From Eubacteriales bacterium mix99 (GTDB lineage Bacteria > Bacillota > Clostridia > Caldicoprobacterales > DTU083): 64,000 nt of DNA. Under the pieces are notes generated by a model. It saw only the letters and a program-made list of their open reading frames with translations, did not search any database and was not told the DNA's origin. Made by a program: the position numbers and the translations under genes. Location: assembly GCA_038396605.1 (NCBI GenBank), contig CP121690.1, forward strand, positions 1,706,500-1,770,499. Reading direction: 5' to 3'. The first letter of the stretch is position 1; every line of letters begins with the position of its first letter. Shown piece by piece: positions 1 to 8,866 of the stretch.

Positions 1-192
1 GGTTTTTCTCAGATCCTGTCCCAGAAACAGGTACAGGATAAATCCCACAATGGGAACAAACATCAGAACCAGGACCCATGCCCAGGTGGCACTGGGGTTT
101 TTCCGGCTTAAAAAGATGACAATGAATGCAAGTATAATATTGACAATTAAAACAATTATGGATAAATCAATGTTGCTGTCGCTTGAAACCAT
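1..192 (-). CDS. cls: Cardiolipin synthase, N-terminal part (runs off window)
   Basis: The minus strand reads open from an ATG at 192 to the window edge (64 residues). Two hydrophobic segments (about residues 9-28 and 38-57) flank the signature SRKNPSATWAWVLVL and end in FILYLFLGQDLRK. This is the PLDc_N membrane anchor typical of cardiolipin synthases, which condense two phosphatidylglycerol molecules at the membrane. The catalytic HKD motifs would lie outside the window, so the identification rests on the N-terminal domain only; other PLDc_N-anchored proteins remain possible. A weak AGGTGA lies about 8 nt before the ATG. The gene is divergent from the ZIP transporter. Confidence 0.75.
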   Translation of the reverse strand, partial: MVSSDSNIDLSIIVLIVNIILAFIVIFLSRKNPSATWAWVLVLMFVPIVGFILYLFLGQDLRKT

Positions 193-353
193 ACATCGTC
201 ACCTGCAGTTCCTGGTTTTTTGAACGGACAACCAATCCTCCACTGGGTTGGTAACACGCTTCCTTCCATATGGATCCGATTGTTTTTCATTCCACATCCG
301 CATACTTAAGTATACCACAGACGGGCTGGACAAACACAGCATTTCCGCAGTTT

Positions 354-383
354 TTCACATTCCCCTTTCCGGATCCATATTAT
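354..383 (+). promoter_or_regulatory. Candidate promoter for the ZIP transporter gene
   Basis: TTCACA (354-359), an 18-nt spacer and TATTAT (378-383) match sigma-A boxes at five of six positions each. They lie 38 nt before the ATG at 422. Prediction by eye only. Confidence 0.45.
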
Positions 384-421
384 GAAATAGTTTATTATGT
401 TTTTTTATTGGAGGAAACAGA

Positions 422-1237
422 ATGGTACAATATCTTTCGCAATACAATATTATTTTAGTGGGCTTTCTTGCCAGTTTGACAGCAGGGCTGGCGACCAGTG
501 CCGGTACCCTGCCGATATTTTTTGCCCGGGATATTTCCAAAAGGGTGATGGATGCATTGTTGGGAACTGCTGCAGGCATTATGCTGGCAGCAACCTCCTT
601 CAGCCTGGTGATTCCTGCCATCGACAAGGCTGGCGGCGGTGCCAGGGGTGCCGGAATTGTCCTGGTCGGAATTCTGGCTGGCGGTATGTTCCTGGACCTT
701 ATCGACAAATGTTTCCCAAATACAAACTTAATGGCCAACTCCATGCCGGATACCGGCTCAAAAAGTGGATTATTTGATCTTCACCGGCCTGAGATGAGGA
801 AGGTGTGGATGTTTATCCTGGCGATTACCGTTCACAACTTCCCCGAGGGAATGGCTGTAGGGGTTGGATTTGGCGATGGGGATATCTCCAATGGCCTGAG
901 CATTGCAATCGGAATTGGTCTGCAAAACATGCCGGAAGGGCTGGCAGTTGCATTGCCGCTGCTCCGGGAGGGTTGCCCAAAATGGAAGGCTTTCCTGGTT
1001 TCGACGGCAACGGGGCTGGTAGAGCCCATCGGAGGTTTGCTCGGCATCGGGCTCGTAAACATTGCCCGGCCCATGCTGCCGTTTTTGCTGGCGTTTGCCG
1101 CAGGGGCCATGCTTTTCGTCATTGCGCATGAAGTCATACCGGAGAGTCAGGCCGACAGAGGAAATTCAAAACTGGCTACGTATGCACTTATGGTCGGGTT
1201 TGTCATCATGATGTTCATGGATGTTGTGTTGGGATGA
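422..1237 (+). CDS. ZIP family divalent metal transporter (ZupT/GufA-like)
   Basis: A 271-residue polytopic membrane protein with about eight hydrophobic segments. The two ZIP metal-binding helices are clear: HNFPEG at residues 138-143 and QNMPEG at 168-173. A further HE pair lies at 236-237 and E201 in LVEPIGG. ZIP proteins move Zn2+, Fe2+ or Mn2+ into the cytoplasm; the metal cannot be read from sequence. A cytoplasmic loop at about residues 100-125 has a histidine but no His-rich cluster. The ATG at 422 follows a good ribosome binding site (GGAGGAAACAGA). The gene appears monocistronic or paired with the small gene that follows. Confidence 0.9.
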   Translation: MVQYLSQYNIILVGFLASLTAGLATSAGTLPIFFARDISKRVMDALLGTAAGIMLAATSFSLVIPAIDKAGGGARGAGIVLVGILAGGMFLDLIDKCFPNTNLMANSMPDTGSKSGLFDLHRPEMRKVWMFILAITVHNFPEGMAVGVGFGDGDISNGLSIAIGIGLQNMPEGLAVALPLLREGCPKWKAFLVSTATGLVEPIGGLLGIGLVNIARPMLPFLLAFAAGAMLFVIAHEVIPESQADRGNSKLATYALMVGFVIMMFMDVVLG

Positions 1238-1283
1238 TCCGAACCGGGCGACAGGATAAATCAGCTTAAATCAGAAAAAAGCA

Positions 1284-1568
1284 ATGCCAGGAAGGAAAAA
1301 GAGCCGGGGCTGTGGAATGAAAAATAAGGAAGGAAAAAGCGGAAAAGAGAAAGCGGCACCGAAACTTAACACCTGCCTTGGGAAAGATCGCTTTCGTGTA
1401 CTGGCCTCAGGGGAACGCAGGGACCGGATCGTGTCCGGTGGAGTTACGCTGAATGGTGTAACCCATCATTTCCACGTGATTTCACCGGATTTTGAAGGAG
1501 ATCCGGCCGATCTGATCATTATGGCGGTAAAGGATCCGGAACTGGATCAGGCGACAGAAGACCTATAA
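1284..1568 (+). CDS. Small hypothetical protein
   Basis: A 94-residue frame of unknown family. The first 35 residues are rich in Lys, Arg and Gly. The rest looks like a compact beta-containing domain (VSGGVTLNGVTHHFHVISPD) with an acidic end. A second in-frame ATG at 1317 would give an 83-residue protein; neither start has a convincing ribosome binding site. It lies 46 nt after the ZIP gene and is followed by a clear terminator at 1601, so it is probably the last gene of that transcript. No function is proposed. Confidence 0.55.
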   Translation: MPGRKKSRGCGMKNKEGKSGKEKAAPKLNTCLGKDRFRVLASGERRDRIVSGGVTLNGVTHHFHVISPDFEGDPADLIIMAVKDPELDQATEDL

Positions 1569-1600
1569 CAATGGCATTGCAAGGAATAATGGAATGAATG

Positions 1601-1644
1601 ATAAAGCCCCATGCATTTCTGGATTGCGGGGCTTTATTTTTTTC
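1601..1644 (+). terminator. Intrinsic terminator after the ZIP / small-protein genes
   Basis: ATAAAGCCCC (1601-1610) pairs with GGGGCTTTAT (1628-1637) around a 17-nt loop. The stem runs into a T-rich tract, as expected for a rho-independent terminator. Confidence 0.85.
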
Positions 1645-1744
1645 TTTGACATCTACGTCTCCGATCTGCCGCTTTTTATCAGCATATAAATTGATATAGG
1701 GAGCAAAGTTTTCGTAAAGTCATAATTTCAAGCTGTGGAGTTCC

Positions 1745-1918
1745 TTATTCTTCTTTCCTATCTTCAGCTAAATTAGCAAGTGCATATTCACAGCATTGAA
1801 TAACAAGGTTATTTGTTGAAATATCATTATTGTGGGCAAGCTTGTCCAGCTGTTTTACCAGCTTTACCGGCATACGAAATGTTTTGTTTACCATTTCTGT
1901 TTTATTGACCCTGAACAA
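1745..1918 (-). CDS. Small ribbon-helix-helix-like protein
   Basis: A 57-residue protein read from a TTG at 1918, which sits six to eight nt behind a strong AAAGGAGGTG. Later in-frame ATGs exist, for example the Met of MVNKTFRMPVKL. The core TFRMPVKLVKQLDKLAHNNDISTNNLVIQCCEYALANL fits the Arc/CopG-type fold: a short basic beta-strand (FRMP) followed by two helices. Such proteins bind DNA as dimers, and small ones often repress adjacent genes or act as antitoxins; no toxin gene is adjacent. It is divergent from the sugar-binding lipoprotein at 2085, across a region that contains a dyad. A regulatory link is inference. Confidence 0.6.
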   Translation of the reverse strand: MFRVNKTEMVNKTFRMPVKLVKQLDKLAHNNDISTNNLVIQCCEYALANLAEDRKEE

Positions 1919-1982
1919 TAGAAGCACCTCCTTTATGTTAATTCTATATCCATAACGAAGAACAATATACACGGCGGAATAA

Positions 1983-2024
1983 CACTTATTAAAATATTGT
2001 AAAATACACTTGAAAAAATAAGTG
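1983..2024. promoter_or_regulatory. Dyad CACTTATT...AATAAGTG overlapping the lplA-like promoter
   Basis: CACTTATT (1983-1990) and its exact reverse complement AATAAGTG (2017-2024) flank a 26-nt AT-rich spacer. A further CACTT at 2007-2011 is also complementary to the right arm. The right arm lies inside the promoter spacer, so it could be an operator for a divergent regulator or a far-away AraC protein. Confidence 0.45.
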
Positions 2025-2037
2025 CAAATGTTATAAT
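2010..2037 (+). promoter_or_regulatory. Candidate promoter of the sugar transporter operon
   Basis: TTGAAA (2010-2015), a 16-nt spacer and a consensus TATAAT (2032-2037) lie 47 nt before the ATG at 2085. The perfect -10 box makes it credible; the spacer is one short. Confidence 0.6.
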
Positions 2038-2084
2038 ATAAATGATCAAATAGAAATCCAGAGGGATGAGGAGGAATAATTCAA

Positions 2085-3770
2085 ATGAAAAAAGCTTATC
2101 GTTTCTTGTGTATTGTTCTGGTGATGATGCTGGCATGGAATCTGGCTGCCTGCAGCAGATCAACAAAAAAGTCTAACAAGCCATCAGCTGGCAAATTTTC
2201 TGATTCCGCGGGCAACTCCGGATCGGACAAGACAGCGGAAGGCAAAAAGAAGATCAGTCCCCGGAAGAATAAATTGCCTATTACCACAGAAAATATTAAG
2301 CTGGTATTATATGATGGTTTCCCCACCGGAGCCAGGCAGATTTACAGCAGTATGGCCGAAACGGACATTGTAAAAAAAATGATGAAAGAGACCGGCTTAC
2401 AGCTTGAGTTTGTACATGCGCCGGAAGGTGACGACGGCACCTTCTTCAATACCATGATAGCCAGTGAGAGTTTGCCGGATATTCTTCGTGACGGATTCGG
2501 TTCCTATCCGGGTGGCCCCATGGCAGCCATGGATGATGGAATTTTGCTGGACGCCACCGATTTGATCGATAAATATGCCTATTACTACAACGGTATTCTG
2601 GACCAGGGGGGACCTGAATTACGCCGCAGGGTGATGTCAGACGATGGCCGCTACAAACTGTTTGGTGTTACCTTTTTGCCGGAATACCTGGACGGGGTAA
2701 GGCATGGGGGCTTTCTTACAAGGCAGGATCTGCTGGACAAAGTGGGAATCACAAAACTGCCTGTTACCATGGAAGAATATGAAAAAATGTTTGACGCCTA
2801 TCTTGGTTTGGATATTACTCCCTGGGCAGTTGCCCTGTCGGAATGGCAGTTTAATGACTATGCTCCGGTTGCATCGGCATACGGCGTTCGATACAGTGGA
2901 TTTCAGTTAAGGGATGGGAAAGTTACATATTCCCGCTGTTTGCCGGAATACAAGGATTTCCTGAAGAAGATGGCTGAGTGGGTGAAGAAAGGCTATATAT
3001 CTTCAGATGCTTTCAATCAGAAAGCGGCCGATGCAGGAAAAAGCTTTCAGGCGGGTACTGCAGGCGCAGTGTTATCCGGCTCATGGGAAAATATCACACG
3101 CGAATCGGTTGGAAAGGTATCCGATCCCAGCTTTGAGATTGTGGGATTGGCTTTGCCACGTTTAAAGGAGGATGATATGCTGACAACATTTTCTGCCGTA
3201 CTGAGCAACCCGGAAATGGCGCCGAGGTACATTTCTGCCGGCTGCAAGCACCCGGAGGAAGCGGTTCGGTTTGTAGATTATTTATATAAGCAGGAAACGA
3301 TGAAGATGACTGCCTGGGGTGTGAATACCAAAGAGCATACTCTTTGGAAGGACAATCCGGATGGAAGCCGTTCCTGGACGGATTTTATGGTCAAGAACCC
3401 TGAGGTCGATTATGAGACCATGCGGCAGCGATATACCTTTAATCCCATGCAGGGTATGTGGGATACCGAAATGGAGAAGCTTCAATATGAAATTCCTCAG
3501 GTTCAGCAGCCCTGGAGCGTATGGTCTTACAATACGGACGATTCTGATGTAATACCTAAATATGTTACCCGTACGGCAGAAGAAGAACGGGAATTGAATA
3601 CGTTAATGGATGAAATTGATACTTATTCCGGTGAAATGGTACAAAAGTTTATATCCGGTCAGGAACCCCTGGACCACTTTGATAATTTCGTAAAGCAATT
3701 GGAGAAGCTGGGGATTGAAAGAGCCTGTGAAATTCATCAGCAGGCATATGAACGGTATCTGGATCGCTGA
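2085..3770 (+). CDS. Extracellular sugar-binding lipoprotein, LplA type
   Basis: A 561-residue family 1 solute-binding protein. A hydrophobic signal peptide ends in the lipobox LAAC with the lipidated Cys at residue 23, followed by a Ser/Lys-rich linker to about residue 65. The mature part resembles the large (about 500-560 residue) binding proteins paired with LplB/YteP-like permeases, which capture oligosaccharides at the outer membrane face. It starts at an ATG behind GAGGAGGAATAATTCAA. The two permease genes follow after 32 nt and 13 nt, making one operon. The Gram-positive relative with the same gene set is B. subtilis lplABCD; the substrate here is inferred from the nearby GH4 enzyme, not seen. 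Confidence 0.88.
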   Translation: MKKAYRFLCIVLVMMLAWNLAACSRSTKKSNKPSAGKFSDSAGNSGSDKTAEGKKKISPRKNKLPITTENIKLVLYDGFPTGARQIYSSMAETDIVKKMMKETGLQLEFVHAPEGDDGTFFNTMIASESLPDILRDGFGSYPGGPMAAMDDGILLDATDLIDKYAYYYNGILDQGGPELRRRVMSDDGRYKLFGVTFLPEYLDGVRHGGFLTRQDLLDKVGITKLPVTMEEYEKMFDAYLGLDITPWAVALSEWQFNDYAPVASAYGVRYSGFQLRDGKVTYSRCLPEYKDFLKKMAEWVKKGYISSDAFNQKAADAGKSFQAGTAGAVLSGSWENITRESVGKVSDPSFEIVGLALPRLKEDDMLTTFSAVLSNPEMAPRYISAGCKHPEEAVRFVDYLYKQETMKMTAWGVNTKEHTLWKDNPDGSRSWTDFMVKNPEVDYETMRQRYTFNPMQGMWDTEMEKLQYEIPQVQQPWSVWSYNTDDSDVIPKYVTRTAEEERELNTLMDEIDTYSGEMVQKFISGQEPLDHFDNFVKQLEKLGIERACEIHQQAYERYLDR

Positions 3771-3802
3771 CGGACAATACCATTATGCAGGGAGAATGAA
3801 AT

Positions 3803-4774
3803 ATGAGTAAAATAAAACCAGAAGGAACAGCGTTTCAAATAGATCATTCCTATCGTTATCCTGAAAGGAAGAATACCTTCCTGATGAATATCCGGCAACG
3901 TCCGCTGCTTTATTTCATGGCCATACCAATTATCGTGTATTATGTGGTGTTTCACTATATTCCGATGCTTGGAATCGCAATTGGTTTTCAGAACTTCTTG
4001 CCTGCCAAAGGGTTCCTGAACAGCGAATGGGTAGGGTTGGATCAATTTACCCGTTTTTTTCACAGCATGAATTTTGAGAGACTGGTAAGAAACACCTTTT
4101 TGATCAGCTTTTATGATCTGCTGTTTGGATTTCCTATGCCTGTTCTGTTTGCATTGCTGCTGAATGAAGTGAAAAACACAAAATTTAAAAAGGTGACACA
4201 GACCATTACCTATATGCCCCATTTTATTTCTCTGGTGGTGATATGCGGCTTGATCTATACGTTTACCAAAAGCAATTCCCCTTTGGCCCAACTTGTGGCA
4301 ACTCTTACAGGAAATAAATCGGAGAATCTGTTGTCCAATGCAAAATATTTTCGGACAATTTATGTAGTGTCCGGTATCTGGCAGGGATTTGGATGGGGAT
4401 CCATTATCTATTTTGCAGCGTTGTCAGGTGTGGATCCGGCATTATACGAAGCATCCTACCTGGACGGCGCAGGACGTTTTCAGCAGGTCATCCATGTTAC
4501 CCTGCCGTCCATTGCCCCAACCATCATCATAATGCTGATATTACGGATCGGATCTCTTATGTCTGTCGGGCATGAAAAAATCATTCTGCTGTATTCCCCA
4601 ATTACTTATGAAACATCAGATGTTATTTCCTCTTATGTATATCGTTCCGGATTGCGGGAAATGAATTATAGTTACGGTACAGCGGTTGGTTTATTAAATT
4701 CTGTTATCAATCTGGTGTTGGTTCTGGGAGCGAACTGGATCAGCCGCAGGGTAACGGAAACAAGTTTATGGTAA
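3803..4774 (+). CDS. Sugar ABC transporter permease, LplB/YteP type
   Basis: A 323-residue inner-membrane protein with about six transmembrane segments, the first at roughly residues 33-55 after a cytoplasmic N-terminus. The EAA coupling loop that docks the ATPase is visible as EASYLDGAGRFQQVIHVTLP starting at E216. It follows the binding protein gene and precedes the second permease. The operon has no ATPase gene. Related Bacillus oligosaccharide importers are energised by a shared MsmX-type ATPase, so a remote ATPase is expected here (inference). Confidence 0.9.
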   Translation: MSKIKPEGTAFQIDHSYRYPERKNTFLMNIRQRPLLYFMAIPIIVYYVVFHYIPMLGIAIGFQNFLPAKGFLNSEWVGLDQFTRFFHSMNFERLVRNTFLISFYDLLFGFPMPVLFALLLNEVKNTKFKKVTQTITYMPHFISLVVICGLIYTFTKSNSPLAQLVATLTGNKSENLLSNAKYFRTIYVVSGIWQGFGWGSIIYFAALSGVDPALYEASYLDGAGRFQQVIHVTLPSIAPTIIIMLILRIGSLMSVGHEKIILLYSPITYETSDVISSYVYRSGLREMNYSYGTAVGLLNSVINLVLVLGANWISRRVTETSLW

Positions 4775-4787
4775 GGCGGTGAATTAC

Positions 4788-5678
4788 GTGGTTGGAAAGA
4801 AATCCATTCATGAAATTATTTTTGATCTCTTCAATTATTTATTGATGATACTTCTGATGTTCGTAACGGTCTATCCGCTTCTATATGTAGTATTTGCATC
4901 TTTTTCAGATCCGAAGGTACTGATGGGGACAGAGGGATTCATATGGAAACCATTAGGGGTACCGACAATCCGGGGCTATAGACTGACATTTCAGAATCCC
5001 AATATATTAATTGGATATCGGAATACAATATTCTATGTGGTTGTGGGAGTTATGATAAGTTTATTCCTGACATCCATAGGCGCTTACCTTGTTTCAAGAC
5101 GAAATTTTAAGCTAAAGGGCTTTTTGATGCTGATGATTACCATTACCCTGTTTTTTGGCGGAGGAATGATTCCTATGTTTATGGTCATTAAACAGTTAAA
5201 AATATACAATACAGTGTGGGCGGTTCTTTTACCGGGTGCAATCAGTTCGTGGAATCTAATTGTAATGAGGACTTTCTTTCAGGGGATTCCGGTGGGATTG
5301 GAGGAAGCTGCACTGATTGACGGAGCAAATGACTGGGAAATATTTTCAAAAGTAATCATTCCGCTCAGCAAACCGGTTCTCGCCGTTATGGTGCTTTATT
5401 ACGGCGTTGGAATATGGAATAGTTGGTTTGGTCCGATGATTTATTTGCGAAACAGGGAACTGTTTCCGCTTCAACTTTTCCTGAGGGAAATCTTAATGCA
5501 GAGCGCCCCGGCAAGCGGGCAGAAACTAACCCTGTCGGATATGCAAACGGACAGCTATTATAAGGAATTGCTGCAATATACAACAATGGTGGTATCAACG
5601 GTACCGATTCTCTGTGTTTATCCATTTCTGCAAAAGTACTTTGTAAAAGGAGTTATGATCGGATCCATAAAAGGATAG
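4788..5678 (+). CDS. Sugar ABC transporter permease, LplC/YtcP type
   Basis: A 296-residue permease with six likely transmembrane segments and the EAA loop EEAALIDGANDWEIFSKVIIP starting at about E172. It ends in the family-typical QKYFVKGVMIGSIKG. I chose the GTG at 4788 because AAGGCGG sits about eight nt before it; a GTG at 4779 would add three residues but overlaps that site. It forms a heterodimer with the preceding permease. A truncated paralogue of this same gene type lies at 15388-15795. Confidence 0.9.
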   Translation: MVGKKSIHEIIFDLFNYLLMILLMFVTVYPLLYVVFASFSDPKVLMGTEGFIWKPLGVPTIRGYRLTFQNPNILIGYRNTIFYVVVGVMISLFLTSIGAYLVSRRNFKLKGFLMLMITITLFFGGGMIPMFMVIKQLKIYNTVWAVLLPGAISSWNLIVMRTFFQGIPVGLEEAALIDGANDWEIFSKVIIPLSKPVLAVMVLYYGVGIWNSWFGPMIYLRNRELFPLQLFLREILMQSAPASGQKLTLSDMQTDSYYKELLQYTTMVVSTVPILCVYPFLQKYFVKGVMIGSIKG

Positions 5679-5891
5679 GTGCAGCGCGTCGTCGCGTAGA
5701 GTAATGTCTGGAGTCTCGAACCGCTGGTATGACTGCCTTTTGAGTATATCATGGACCTGCTGTTCCGTTAACAGCGGCAGGTTGGCAGGTACTGTGAAGA
5801 TGACAAAATGTTCCCTGGCATAAAAGATGAAAGGTGATGGAGCCCGCTTACCCGACGTATGGACACGAAGATGTAGACAAAATTTAAAGAT
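5679..5891. other. Non-coding stretch between convergent genes
   Basis: Between the permease stop and the terminator at 5892 I see no credible gene. It contains an imperfect hairpin (CCTGCTGTT...AACAGCGGCAGG, about 5758-5783). The minus strand is open here and reads a somewhat protein-like segment (VPANLPLLTEQQVHDILKRQ), which has no start with a ribosome binding site and may be a gene remnant. Confidence 0.4.
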
Positions 5892-5928
5892 GAGAAAAGG
5901 TCCAAGCAGATGTCTGGGCCTTTTCCTC
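5892..5928. terminator. Terminator between the convergent lpl-like operon and GH4 gene
   Basis: GAGAAAAGGTCC (5892-5903) pairs imperfectly with GGGCCTTTTCCTC (5916-5928). It lies between convergent genes and may serve both; a T-rich tract follows on the plus strand. Confidence 0.6.
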
Positions 5929-6029
5929 ATTCATCATAATTTTTTACCATAAATGGGGACGATTTCGTTCCTTCCGGAGAGCATTGAATCATAACATTAT
6001 CCGGATTGCTTCGTGAAGGAATGGAAGCA

Positions 6030-7535
6030 TTACTCCACCTCAGGCCGCTTTATGGCTTTATCGGCAGCACCGGCATTTTCGCTGGCTGCTTTTCGGTTCC
6101 TGGCCATCTCTTCCACGGTTTTTGTTTTGAGCCGGGCAGCTCCTTTATAGCTTTCCCTGGTGGGGATCAGTTTTCCGGACGCCATTCTCTTTTTGGCTTC
6201 TCCAATCGCCATTTTATATTGCGGCAGCCACTGGGCCTGAGCGATCAGCATTTCATCCACCAGCTGCCAGATTTCAGGAGGATTGCAGACAGCTCCTACC
6301 AGGGGATCCATCATCATAGCCTGCCGTAGCAGCGTATCATTTCCTTGGATAGCTGCTTCCACTGCCAGTCTCTGCACGGATATACTGGCATTGCATATCG
6401 CCGCGCATCCAAGGGGAAGATCCCCGACTTTCGGAATATTGATTCCGTTGTAATCCACATATCCCGGCACTTCCACAATGGCATCATCGGGAAGGTTGGT
6501 TATGGTACGGTTATTTATCACATTGAAGTGCCCTCTGTAGATTCGACCGGTTTCCAGGCCCTCCAGTATATAGGAGCCATGTTCACTGCTCCGTTGCGAA
6601 GCCTCGTATTTTTGGGGCTCTTCCTTCATCCAGTTGGGAAAATCAGTTTCAAACCAGTTGCGGCCTTCCGTACATACTCTCAGATAGCCGCCGGTTTCGC
6701 CATTGATCCAGGACCCCAGATCAATCCAATCCTTTATTTCTTCAGGACGTTTTCGGTACCAGGGTACGTATTCGCTTAAATGGCCGCTGGATTCCGTGCT
6801 GAAGTAACCAAATCGGCGAAGCATGTCGATCCGGACTTTTTCGGTCTTGCTGTATACAGGATGCTTCTCGAAAGCCCCCAGGAGCTTTCCGGTCATATCC
6901 TCCCCCTTATGTTTGACAGAAATATACCAGGTCTGATGATTGATACCCGCGCAGATGATATCCACTTCTTCCGGTTTCAGTCCCAGGACTTCGGCAATTT
7001 GTCGGTGTCCTCCCTGGACACCGTGACACAGTCCAATGGTCCGGACTTTGCCGTATTGATTACAGGCCCAGGTCATCATGGCATTGGGGTTGGCATAGTT
7101 GAGCAGCAGACAATCAGGATGGGCGACTTCCCGGATATCCCTGCAGAAATCCAATACAGCCGGTATGCCCCGTTGTCCGTACATGATTCCCCCAGCGCAT
7201 AAGGTATCGCCCACGCATTGGTCGACCCCGTACTTCAATGGAATATCGATATCTGTTTGAAAGGCCTCCAGACCGCCTATCCGCACCACATTGAACACAT
7301 ATTTGGCGCCTTCAAGCGCCTGTCGGTGATCGGTTGTCGCCTGGATCCGGATATCCAGTCCGTTGGCATTAATATCTCTCTGGCACAACTGGGTAACCAT
7401 GGACAGATTGTGGGGACTGATATCGGTAAATGCCACCTGTATGTCATGAAATTCCGGTACAGAAAGCAAATCCCGCAGCAGTCCCCTGGTAAAGCCGATA
7501 CTCCCGGCACCAATAAAGGTAACTTTAAACGACAT
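6030..7535 (-). CDS. GH4 family NAD/Mn-dependent alpha-glycosidase (LplD-like)
   Basis: A 501-residue family 4 glycoside hydrolase, a cytoplasmic enzyme that cleaves alpha-linked sugars by NAD-mediated oxidation and elimination. The Rossmann motif FIGAGSIGFTRG is at residues 7-18. NYANPNA is at 146-152. The metal ligands are C170 (in GLCHGVQGG) and H200 (in GINHQTWY). The start ATG follows AGGAGGGATGATTCC. Convergence with an LplABC-type transporter matches B. subtilis lplABCD, where LplD is an alpha-galacturonidase; alpha-galactosidase or alpha-glucosidase activity remains possible. The last 35 residues form a Lys/Ala-rich tail. It is probably co-transcribed with the AraC gene upstream. Confidence 0.88.
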   Translation of the reverse strand: MSFKVTFIGAGSIGFTRGLLRDLLSVPEFHDIQVAFTDISPHNLSMVTQLCQRDINANGLDIRIQATTDHRQALEGAKYVFNVVRIGGLEAFQTDIDIPLKYGVDQCVGDTLCAGGIMYGQRGIPAVLDFCRDIREVAHPDCLLLNYANPNAMMTWACNQYGKVRTIGLCHGVQGGHRQIAEVLGLKPEEVDIICAGINHQTWYISVKHKGEDMTGKLLGAFEKHPVYSKTEKVRIDMLRRFGYFSTESSGHLSEYVPWYRKRPEEIKDWIDLGSWINGETGGYLRVCTEGRNWFETDFPNWMKEEPQKYEASQRSSEHGSYILEGLETGRIYRGHFNVINNRTITNLPDDAIVEVPGYVDYNGINIPKVGDLPLGCAAICNASISVQRLAVEAAIQGNDTLLRQAMMMDPLVGAVCNPPEIWQLVDEMLIAQAQWLPQYKMAIGEAKKRMASGKLIPTRESYKGAARLKTKTVEEMARNRKAASENAGAADKAIKRPEVE

Positions 7536-7648
7536 GGAATCATCCCTCCTGATATGTTTTATACGATATAAAAATCATATCATGCAGCAAGGCTTCTGCG
7601 CTTTAAGAATTCTGACGAAAGCGAGCCGGTATGTCAGATATTCTAACC

Positions 7649-8539
7649 TTAATTTCCTGGGATTTCTGATTTGCGCGCCAGATTCCGATATTGGGAAGGT
7701 GTCACATTGGTATGCTTTTTAAACAGGAAGCTAAAGTACTGTCGGCTGTTGATCCCGACATAACCGCATATTTCAATGATGGGAATATCCGTGTAGGCAA
7801 GCAGCATTTTCGCTTTTTCCATCCTCAGTTGGGTCAGATATTCATTGGGAGTAACTCCCATGCATTTTCGGAAAATCCGATAGAAATAACCTTCATGAAT
7901 ATGGAGCACGGCAGCCAGCTGGTTGGTCTTGATGTCCTGATCATAGTGCTGATGGAGGTATTCAACAGCTTTACGAATATGTATGTTGCCCATTAGGGAT
8001 TCTCTTCCCTGCGTATCCTGATTGAGGCGGGCGACGTCCAGTAAAATCTGGCACAATAAAAGCTGTATCATTACGTTGTGCTCCTGTTGCCCACGTTGCT
8101 TTCTGTCCAGCTCCATGATCAATTTTTTCAAAGAGGGATAGATTTCATCGGGATCTTTCAAAAGGATATAAGGCTGTGCAGATGACAACAATTTTCGAAA
8201 GCCGGGAACGGTTTGATACAGATCTTGCAGGGAAGGACAAGGGTTATTCTTTTCAGCGAACTGAAACTCGATATTGAGCATACGGCAGGGAGAGCCCTCC
8301 TCCACCACTAACCTGTGGGCTTTGCCTGCATTCAACAGGATAAGATCTCCTTTTGAAAGGGAGAAGGAATGATCCGAGGTTTCCACAGTACATTTCCCCT
8401 TTATGGCATACATGATTTCCACCTGATCATGCCGATGAAATTTCATATGATAGTCCTCCCATTCACGGTAATAGTAGGCTGCCACTTTGGGTTGGTACTG
8501 ACCGGTAATCCATTTTCTACGATAGAGACTGTACTCCAT
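7649..8539 (-). CDS. AraC family transcriptional regulator with cupin sensor domain
   Basis: A 296-residue regulator. Residues about 30-90 form a cupin-like ligand domain (FHRHDQVEIMYAIKGKC). Residues about 190-290 carry the paired helix-turn-helix of the AraC family, with the recognition elements TNQLAAVLHIHEGYFYRIFR and ICGYVGINSRQYFSFLFKKH. Such proteins usually activate sugar catabolism genes when the sugar binds the cupin domain. It lies 113 nt upstream of the GH4 gene on the same strand, so it likely controls that gene and the convergent transporter operon (inference from position). Confidence 0.9.
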   Translation of the reverse strand: MEYSLYRRKWITGQYQPKVAAYYYREWEDYHMKFHRHDQVEIMYAIKGKCTVETSDHSFSLSKGDLILLNAGKAHRLVVEEGSPCRMLNIEFQFAEKNNPCPSLQDLYQTVPGFRKLLSSAQPYILLKDPDEIYPSLKKLIMELDRKQRGQQEHNVMIQLLLCQILLDVARLNQDTQGRESLMGNIHIRKAVEYLHQHYDQDIKTNQLAAVLHIHEGYFYRIFRKCMGVTPNEYLTQLRMEKAKMLLAYTDIPIIEICGYVGINSRQYFSFLFKKHTNVTPSQYRNLARKSEIPGN

Positions 8540-8644
8540 TATATTTGCTTTGCTGCCAGGATGTATTGCTGCGGGCAGTTAAAACTTCCGGGCAGTTTAT
8601 GGACCTCCCTTGTTTGTTGATAAGAAAGAAACGTCCGTATAATG

Positions 8645-8674
8645 ATTATATACACGAAAAGGTACCATTTGCAA
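8645..8674 (-). promoter_or_regulatory. Candidate promoter of the AraC gene
   Basis: On the minus strand, TTGCAA (8674-8669), an 18-nt spacer and a consensus TATAAT (8650-8645) give a transcript with a leader of about 100 nt before the ATG at 8539. Confidence 0.45.
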
Positions 8675-8866
8675 GATGACCGCCAGGCGGGTATGTATCG
8701 GATCCATGGTGCATTGTATGGCTGGTTGGCCGTAATTGGCTGTTTCTTTTCCTCAAATCCGCTTCATTTTTGTCCAGCCCTTGTGTAGTGAAAAAGAATG
8801 GACTCGTGAACAAATATTAGCGGTCAGAAAAGTAAGGCGGGACCCGTTTGCTATATTAATGAAAAC

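Noticed and set aside
270-458. A 62-residue frame before the ZIP gene
   Set aside because: No ribosome binding site, it overlaps the promoter and the ZIP start, and the translation is not protein-like.
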